Positions 16,632-26,600 of a stretch of 64,000 bases of DNA are shown here, one piece after another (the stretch's first letter is position 1; every line of letters starts with the position of its first letter). Position numbers and translations under genes: made by a program. Under the pieces are notes generated by a model. It was not told where the DNA came from. It saw nothing but the letters and a program-made list of their open reading frames with translations, and made no database searches. The stretch lies in contig NC_003279.8 of NCBI RefSeq assembly GCF_000002985.6, forward strand, positions 1,550,001 through 1,614,000. The letters run 5' to 3'. Origin of the DNA: Caenorhabditis elegans. Taxonomy: Eukaryota; Nematoda; Chromadorea; Rhabditida; Rhabditidae.

Positions 16632-16735
16632 TTTGGAGAAGTTTTCAAGAAGTTTCATTATGAAATTCGATGTTTTCAGACAATTTTGAGTATATTAAAG
16701 AAATTTAAAAAAAAATTCAACTACACCACCTTTAA

Positions 16736-17600
16736 ATACAAAAATACTGATTCTGTTGGGAAAATATTGTAAATTTCTTCAAAAAATTGATAATTTTCGC
16801 GTTTTTTCTGAATAAATTCCAAGCGTCAGAGTTTATTTAAAACATATTTACTACCCCTCCATTTTCACTTTTTCCTCTAAAATCTCGTTTTTTTAAAATC
16901 AAATTCCCGCCAAAATTTCCTCATTTTCAGAAAAAAAACCTCGAAAATAAGAAGAAGAAGCAACCATTCCATATGCATGCTCAATAATTGTTGTTTGCAC
17001 AAAAATACTGGTGTCTTGTGTGAGTTTTTTTGGAAAATTCAGAAAATTTTCACTGAAAATTACAAAACCTGACAATTTTTGAATTTCGCGACGATTCAAG
17101 TATTTCACATGGTGTCAGAGTGTCACATTTCGGCTTGATCTACGTTGATCTACAAAAAATGCGGGAAAACGGGACGCTGACTTCTCATCTGATTTTGTAT
17201 GGTTAAGACCGTCCTGACGTCACATTTTTTGGGCAAAAAATTGCCGCATTTTTTGTAGATCAAACCGTGATGGGACAGGCTGGCACCACGTGATATTTGC
17301 AAATTGTAAATTTTAATATATATTAAAATTAACAAATTTTTTGAAATTTGTTTGAAAATTCTGCTTGTACAGTCTTTTTTTGCAGTTTTCCAGTTGTGGA
17401 AATGTCAAAAAAAAATTAAATTGACAGAGATTTTTCAGTTAAAAAAATTTAAAAAAAAAAAACGAAAAAATTCACAAACAATTTTTCGACAAACCGGCAA
17501 ATTGCCGAAAATGAAAATTTCCGGCAAACCGGCAATTTGCTGATTTGCCGAACGAACGAGGCAACCCCAGTAACATTTTCCTGAAATAATTTTTTTTCAG
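16736..17600. other. src-1 proximal upstream region
   Basis: Holds a CACATGGTGTCAG palindrome at 17106-17292 and AT-rich DNA. A short GCAAACCGGCAATTTGC patch lies near 17525. The acceptor TTTTTTTCAG (17591-17600) sits 8 bases before the src-1 start codon, so this is an outron before trans-splicing or a 5' UTR intron. No core promoter is identified. Confidence 0.5.
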
Positions 17601-17608
17601 AATAAATA

Positions 17609-20600
17609 ATGGGTTGCCTGTTTTCAAAAGAGCGGCGATCGGGAGGCAGTGATATGGGTGTTTCCGAACGGATAGATGTCTCCAGGTAACTATTTTATAG
17701 AGAAATGTATTATTTTTTTGGAGACAATCAACTTTTTTTTTAGATAAAAAGTGCAAAAATTAAATACAGATTTGAAAAAAAACCGATTTTCCGGTTTGGT
17801 TTAATTTTTGGTAAAAATTTGAAATTATTGATTTTTAGTTAAAAATTAGAAATCATTGATTTTTCGATAAAAAATCATAAATTATTGACTTTTCAATTAA
17901 AATAGGAAATTTAGCTATTCTAAATCTACATAAAGCATGATATTTTATGCATTTACATGGTGGTGAGCGGAAATCCCCCGTTTTGCCGGAACTTTTCAAT
18001 TCCGAAAATTTGCCCGTTTCACATTTCGATAATTCGGCAGTGATCAACAGTTGTTAGATTTTCGGCATTTTCTCAGCAAGTAAGTGCCCGATCCCAACAA
18101 ATTCCGGCAATTTGACATTACTGAGTTCCAAAGAATTTTGAAAAAAAAAACGAGATCCCTACTGTAGTAAATGTTTTTATTAGAAATTTTTTTTTCTGGA
18201 ATTTTTTAATCGAGACTGAACTCTTTTACAATTTCGAGTGTATTTTTTTGGAAAAAATGTATAGAATTTAAAAATGTATCATTTTCTCTGTCCCGTCTTT
18301 TTTTATAGAAAGTTTGCTTTATTTTTAGGCTATTTTTAGGCCAATGTTGTTTTCTAAGCCTAAAAATGAAAATAGTATTAAGATGAACATGTGCATTAAA
18401 ATTGAAATATTGAATGTTTAAAATTATTTAGTGCTCACTTTTTCCGAAAAAAAAAATATATAAATAGAATAATCTCAGAAGAAAAACTATGGCATCATTT
18501 TTGCCCAATTAGATGCCAACGATGTCTTTAAAAAATTATATATATATATATATATATATATCTTTTTTTTTAAAAACATTTAAAGACATCTATTTGGGCA
18601 AAAATGATGCCATAGTTTTTCTTCTGAGATTATTCTATTTATATATATTTTTTTTCGGAAAAAGTGAGCACTAAATAATTTTAAACATTCAATATTTCAA
18701 TTTTAATGCACATGAGAATGTTCATATATGTACTTCCTTTTCTATAAAAAAAATTTGATTGTTTGCCCACCTAAAAATGCACTAACAACGCGTCAATTCG
18801 CGTATTATATTTTTTTTAAAGGTGGAGTAGCGCCAGTGGGGAAATTGCTTTTAAACATGCCTATGATACCACAATGACCGAATATCATGGTTAAAAAATT
18901 CAAAAAAAAATTTCTAAATTTTATATGATTTTTTGAAAATTGAAAAAATCTCAGTTTTGCCTAATTTTTTGTTTTGCCTAGATTTGTTCGGTGGAGCGCG
19001 CTTGCACGCTTTTATTTTTATTTATTGTTATTTTTTTATATTTTCCACCGATTTTCAATGTTTTCAGTGTATTTTTGTCTGAAATTTGAAGAAAAAGTCA
19101 AAATAAATGCAAATGTTCGATTAAAAAGCATTTAAACGACGATTTCGAAACCTGAATTAATTAATTTCAAAGATTTACGCTTGTGAAGTAGCTTTTTAAT
19201 CAAAAATTAGCATTTATTTCGACTTTTTCTTCAAATTTCAGACAAAAATACACTGAAAACATGGAAAATCGGTGGAAAATATAAAAAAAAAAACAATGAA
19301 TAAAAATAAAAAATGTGCAAGCGCGGCGCTCCACCGAACAAATCCAATTGGGGGTAATTCAAAATTCAAATAGGAATTATTAGGCAAAAATCTTTTTTTT
19401 ACCATTTTTTAATTTTCAAAAAATCATATAAAATTTTTTTGAATTTTTTTATCATGGTATTCGGACATTGTGACCCCATCACTGCAACTTTTTCCTCACG
19501 AGAGACAAGGAAAAGTGGTTTCTAGGCCATGGCCGAGGGGCCGACAAGTTTCAGCGGCCATTTATCTTGCTTTGTTTTCCGCCTATTTTCTTTCGTTTTT
19601 CATCGATTTTTTTCGTTTTTTCTTAATAAAACTGATAAATAAATATTTTTTGCAGATGCTAAAACAATTTCCAAGTAAAAAAATCATGTATTCAGTGGGC
19701 AAGCAGCGGTGAAAGTAGTCGATGTAATATGATGGATTACGGGAATACAAAACCTAAACTTTTTCTGAAACATGATACATATGATGCTTAGATGCTTAAA
19801 TTACCTGATTTTCATAACGAGACCGCTGAAAAAGTTTTGAGGTTTTCAAAATTCAATTGTTTTTGGTGAAAAAGTAGAGATTTTCGCACAAAATGTTGAA
19901 TTTTAAAAATCTCTAAACTTTTTCAGCGGTCTCGTTATGAAAATCAGGTAGTCTCAGCATTTAAGCAGCATATGTATCATGTTTCAGAAAACGTTTAGGT
20001 TTTGTATTCCCGTAATCCATCATATTACATCGACCACTTTCACCGCTGCTTGCCCACTGAATACATGATTTTTTTTACTTGGAAATTGTTTTAGCATCTG
20101 CAAAAAATATTTATTTATCAGTTTTATTAAGAAAAAACGAAAAAAATCGATGAAAAACGAAAGAAAACAGGCGGAAAACAAAGCAAGATAAATGGCCGCT
20201 GAAACTTGTCGGCCCCTCGGCCATGGCCTAGAAACCACTTTTCCTCGTCCCTCGTGAGGAAAAAGTTGCAGTGGCTACTCCACCTTTAATTATTTTTCCA
20301 TTTTTTTTCCGTACACTTCCCCCATTACCCAAAAAGATATCCACGCAGATTCCAAACGCCCCAACAACAGACAGTATTCCACGTGAATAACGGTGGAAAC
20401 GAGGGAACCATCTCTCAACTAAACGGAACATCAGACGGAATGATGGGAAATGGACGTGGTGGTGGTGGTGGAGGAGGAGCACAGGAACGTGAGACTCTGG
20501 TCGCCCTCTATCCATACGATTCACGTGCCGACGGGGATCTTAGCTTTCAAAAAGGCGATGCTATGTACCTATTGGATCATTCGAATTGTGATTGGTGGTA

Positions 20601-23600
20601 TGTTCGACACCAACGAACCGGACAGACTGGTTATGTGCCGAGGAATTTTGTTGCCAAGCAACAGACTATTGAGAGTGAAGAGTGAGTTGCATTGTTTTTT
20701 TTTGTGGTTTGAAGTATTATATAAGTGAAATTTTGCAAGAATATCAACAAAAAAAAGAGCACAGATTAAGAGCACTAAACCTCTATTAAATTAATTAGTC
20801 TGAAATAGAATAATTAAAGTGGACTATTTGTGAGAAGAGTTTTAAAGCAGAGGTGAGCGGATATTTTCTAATAATGAATTTATCAATAAGTATTGATGTA
20901 GTTATTCAGGAAGAAATGTATCCGAACCAAAGAGTAACTATTAAGCAACATTTTAATATGATAAAACCTAGAAAAATTCTACAAGTTTTCTGTATAAACG
21001 ATATGCAAGTCCATTATCCGATATCCGTAATATCCGTAATATCCGATATCCGATGTTGCTCGGCGAATAAGTTTTAAGGTCTCGGTAAGGAAAACTTGTA
21101 GAATTTTTCTAAATTTTATCATATTAAAATGTTGCTTAATAGTTACTCTTTGGTTTGGATACATTTCTTCCAGAATAACTACATCAATACTTATTGATAA
21201 ATTCATTATTAAGAAAATATCCGAAAAAATATCCGCCCACCTCTGTTTTAAAGGTGGTGTAGTCGAATTTTTTTTATTGCTTAATTAGACTCAAAATTGT
21301 CTGAAAACACCGAATTTCATAATGAAATTTCTCCAACTTCTCAAAAAAAAAAGTTATGACGGTTCAAAAAATGACCTAAAATTTGATAAAATTTGAAATT
21401 TGACCGACTTGTCAAGCGGCTGAAAACTATTTTTTTTTTTGAAATCACCGTCAAATTTTGAGTATACAATGTAATTATCTTGCGTTTTCAATCGGATTTA
21501 GGCATTTTAAGGTCGATGAACGGGGAGATTTTTAATTTTTTCTACCAAATCACGCCGTCCATCGACTTTAAAATACCTAAATTAAATTGAAAACGCAAGA
21601 TTATTCAGTTGTATACCCAAAATTTGACGGTGATTTCAAAAAAATAAACGTTTCCAGCCGCTTGACAAGTCGGTCAAATTTCAAATTTTAACTAATTTTA
21701 GGCCATTTTTTGAGCCGTCATAACTTGTTTTTTGAGAAGTTTTCAAGAAGTTTAATTATGAAATTCGATGTTTTCAGACAATTGAGAGTCTAATAAAGCA
21801 GTTTTAAAAAATTCGACAAAAAAGAAAATTTTCAGAATTTGCAATTTTCAGTGACTTTTTCGAGTTCAAATAAATTATTTTTGGTAGTTGAGCGCCACAA
21901 TTTTCAAAGTGTTAACGCAATTTCTATTCCAGATGGTACGCAGGAAAGATACCAAGAAATCGTGCCGAACGACTCGTTTTATCATCACATCTACCAAAAG
22001 GAACATTCTTGATAAGAGAACGAGAAGCCGACACAAGAGAATTCGCATTGACAATTCGAGATACCGATGATCAGAGAAATGGTGGTGAGTTTTAGAAATG
22101 AAATTTGTAGAAAAAAAAAAACTGAGTTATTGTTGAGACATTTAGACGATATTATTCAATTTTTGAAAAATTCCAAATTTCGCATAACTTTTTTTGTTTA
22201 AAATATATTAAACCTTATACATCATCAGCATTTTAAAAGTAACACACATTTGTCGAATGAGATCCTTTTATAGCTCTTTAAAGGAAGACTTACGATTTTA
22301 AACATATAGACCAAAAAAAAATAGGCTCAAATGAACGATTTTCGTTATGAAACTGCTCAAAAATTTTTCGACAATTTTTTATGGTGAAAAGAAAAAATTA
22401 AAATTTCACCAAAACTACACTGATTTTAACTGAAATCTCGATTTTTTTTTCCTTTTTTTTGGGATGAAAAAATTCGCAAAAAATGTTCCCGTGGTGGAGA
22501 GTTGAACTCATCATCGGGTTACTGTAGTTTTCGCTACGAGATGTTTTGCGCGTCAAATTTGTTGCACAATACGCATTCTCAGAATTTTGTATCCCTGTAA
22601 TACATCATCAGCATTTCAACCATTGTCTAAATAAGATTGTTCGTAGTCCTCTCGAACAAAAATTAGACTAGACTCAAAATGTGTGCTCAAATAAATGAAT
22701 TTCGAAAATGAAACTTTTCAAAAATGTTTCAACGATTTTTTATGGCGGTTCCAAATTTCGAGAAAATATATAATTAAACTGACTTCAGCTAAAATCTCGA
22801 ATTTTGGCCACTTTTCCGTGTCGCATCTGTCCGAATTTGACTTTTTTGGAGTTATCATCTTTTATTGCATACTTTGGTAGTTTATCTCATTCAATTTCGT
22901 TTATTAAGGTACATTTAAAGCCGAATTGGTAACCAAAAATCATCGAAATTGGTTACCAATTCGGCTTTAAATGTACCTTAATCGACGAAATTAAATCAGG
23001 TAAACTACCAAAATATGCAATAAAGGATGATAATTCCAAAAAAAAAAAGTCAACTTCGGGCAGATGCGACACGGAAAAGTGGCCAAAATTCGAGATTTTA
23101 GCTGAAGTCAGTTTAATTATATATTTTCTCGAAATTTTGAACCGCCATAAAAAATCGTTGAAACATTTTTGAAAAGTTTCATTTTGCGAAATTCATTCAT
23201 TTGAGCACACATTTTGAGTCTAGTCTAATTTTTGTTCGAGAGGACTACGAACAATCTTATTTAGACAATGGTTGAAATGCTGATGATGTATTACATGGAT
23301 ACAAAATTCCTGAGAATGCGTATCGTGCAACATATTTGACGCGCAAAATATCTCGTAGCGAAAACTACAGTAACCCATTTAATGACTACTTTAGCGCTTG
23401 TGTGTCGATTTACGGGATCTCGATTCTCAAGAATGAATTTCTTTTCGAATTTTCGTAAATCGACACCAGAGCTACAGTAGTCATTTAAAGAATTACTGTA
23501 GTTTTCGCTACGAGATATTTTGCGCGTCAAATATGTTGTGTAATACGCATTCTCGGAATTTTCTGGTCCCGTAATATGAAAATCTCGATTTTTTAAGGGA

Positions 23601-26600
23601 AAATTTAAAAAAAGAAGGGTTTTTGGAAATGTTTTGAAGAATACAGGGTATTCCTCGAAATACTCGAAAATGTGGAATTATTGAATTTTAATTTTTCTCA
23701 CTCCTGTGTTTAATTTTCGAGATAAAAAAAAGAAGTTTTTCATATAAAAATAGAAAACTCAAATTTTTTTTTTGAAAAGTAACAGAAAAAATTTACTAAG
23801 TCCCTTTTTTCTCTTTTTTTACAAATTTTTTTTCAATTCCGAAATAAAAATTCCGGCAGTTTACCGATTTGCCGGAATTTTAAATTTCGGCAATTTGCCG
23901 ATTTGCCGGAAATTTAAATTTCGGCAATTTACCGATTTGCCGGAAATTTAAATTTCGGCAATTTACCGATTTGCCGGAAATTTAAATTTCGGCAGTTTAC
24001 CGATTTACCGGAATTTTTTTTCCCGAAATTAAGATTCGAAAAAGTCTATGAAAAACAAACAGAAAAAAAAAATTTTAGCAGATAAAATTATTTCAATTTC
24101 AAAAATTTTTTTGTTGTTTAAATCAATTGTAATAATTTTCAGGAACAGTAAAACACTACAAAATCAAACGACTGGATCACGATCAAGGATATTTCATTAC
24201 AACACGACGAACATTCCGTTCTCTTCAAGAACTTGTCAGATATTATTCCGACGTTCCAGACGGCCTATGCTGTCAACTTACATTCCCAGCACCTCGCCTA
24301 GCGCCAACTCGACCCGATTTATCACATGATACACAACAGAATTGGGAAATTCCACGCAATCAGTTGCACCTGAAACGGAAGCTTGGTGATGGTAATTTCG
24401 GAGAAGTTTGGTATGGAAAATGGCGCGGAATTGTTGAGGTGGCGATTAAGACGATGAAGCCTGGTACTATGTCACCTGAAGCTTTCTTGCAGTGAGTTTT
24501 TGATGAAAACTTATATTACCGGTACAATGAGAGTGTAAATAGTTAGAGAGTGACAGACATCCGGGACCCAATGGGGCGGGGCGCCGCGCGGAAGAGACGA
24601 TTTGTGTCGATTTACGAAACTTTTTTTTTTCAGAAGTTTTTCAGTGAAAAAAACCAAAAATCGGCAAATTGCCGGAATTAAAAGTTTCCGGCAAATCGAC
24701 AAATTGCCGGGATTGAAAATTTCTGGCAAATCTGCAAATTGTCGGAATTAAAAGTTTCCGTTAAATCGGCAAATTGCCGGAATTGAGGCTTCCGGTAAAT
24801 TGGCAAATTGCAGGAATTGAAATTTTCGACAAATTGCCGGAATTGAAATTTCCGGTAAATTGGCAAATTGCCGGAATTGAAATTTTTGATAAATTGCCGG
24901 AATCGAAATTTTCGACAAATTGCCGGAATTGAAATTTCCGGTAAATTGGCAAATTGCCGGAATTGAAATTTTTGATAAATTGCCGGATTGAAAGTTTTCG
25001 GCAAATCGGCAAATTGCCGGAATTGAAACTTCCGGCAAATAAGCAAATTGCCGGAATTGAAGATTTCCGGCAAATCGGCAAATTGCCTGAATTAAACATT
25101 TCCGTCAAATCGGCAAATTGTCTTAATGAAAATTTTCGGCAAATCGGTAAATTGCCGGAATTTAAAATATTTGTAAAAAATGAGAAAGACAGAAACTATT
25201 GTAAATTTGCAACAAAAAAAATTTATTCTTCTATTTTTATATAAAAATTTAATTTCTTTTTTCGAAAATTGAACGCCGAAGTAATACAATTAAAATTCAA
25301 TCTTTCCATTCTTCAAAAAATTCCAAAAATTCCAAAAACCCTTTTTTTTTAAATTTTATTTGAAAAAAATGGTACTGTTATGTTGAAAAACTTCATCAAA
25401 ATAGTATTTTAACAAAAAATTGAGAAATTTCACTGATGTTTTTTATCATACAGTGACGAAATTTATTGACAGTTTTTTTTTTTGCTCGAGTCAGAATTTT
25501 TTCCTGGAAGCTGATGATAATGATAACGGTTTATTTGAACAATTAGCGCAACGTATTTTTTTTATTTAAAAAAATGTATGATCCAGGCAAGACCCATCGA
25601 GAGAAGTACTGTATGTACCTTTGAATGTAGACCTCTACATTTCCTAAATGCATAATAACCAGAACCCCCGCAGCGCACACACACACACATGTAGGACACT
25701 TGACGCGTCGCGTCATCGTGGCCTTGTGGCCTAATGGATAAGGCGTCTGACTTCTAATCAGAAGATTGCAGGTTCGAGCCCTGCCTGGGTCAAATATTTT
25801 TGTCGGGGTTTTTTTTGGTTGCAAATTGTTTATTTTCGTTATTTATTTGTATAGATCTGTAATTAAAAAAGTTTTAAATAATAACTGTCCTATAAAATGG
25901 AGAATAATCAATATTGAAAAAAAAAACATTGTATTTATGAACCATGAATAAATGTTTAATGGTGGAGTACTGAAATTTGAGACTTTGCATTTTTAGACCT
26001 AAATTGGTCCAAAATTACCAAATTTCGTAATGAGAAGTTTTGAAAATTTCTCAAAAAAAGTTATGGCGCTCAAAGTTTTGGAAAAAAGGGCGCATTTTCA
26101 GCTAAAATTTAAAAAAAAACGTTTTTTTTTCCAACTTTTCGGTGTCGCAGCGCCTGGAACTTAATTTTTATTTATTTATCACTATTTAATAAATATTGTG
26201 GCCTTTGATTGGGCTTTTATTCGTAGATTTAAATACATTTATGGTCAGTGGGGCACAAATAAAAGTTGAATTTTGTGCCCCACTGACCATAAATGTACTT
26301 AAATCAACGAATATATGTGCCTAATAAAGGACCACGATATTTATTAAAAAGTGATGAATAAATAAAAATTAGGTTCCAGGCGCTGCGACATCGAGAAGAT
26401 AGAAAAACAACTTTTTTTTAATTTTAGCTGAAATTGGGCCTTTTTTGTGCAGAACTTTGAGCCGCCATAACTTTTTTTTGAGAAATTTTCAACACGGATC
26501 ATTACGAAATTCGGTGGTTTTTCGGTCATTTTAGGTCTAAAAAACCAAAGTCTCAAATTTCGGTACTCCACCTTTTATTATCGATTTTCTTCAAATTTCA

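Larger units (their letters stand above)
15591..16735. repeat. Palindrome of the TTTAAAGGTGGTGTAG family with mirrored insertions
   Basis: The outer arms match the family at 10655. The left arm is interrupted at 15695-16072 and the right arm at 16303-16631 by the same element in opposite orientation, at equivalent positions: after ACTTCTCCAAA and before AAAGTTATGG in the left arm, mirrored in the right. The whole about 1.15-kb structure is therefore palindromic, including the insertions. Confidence 0.9.
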
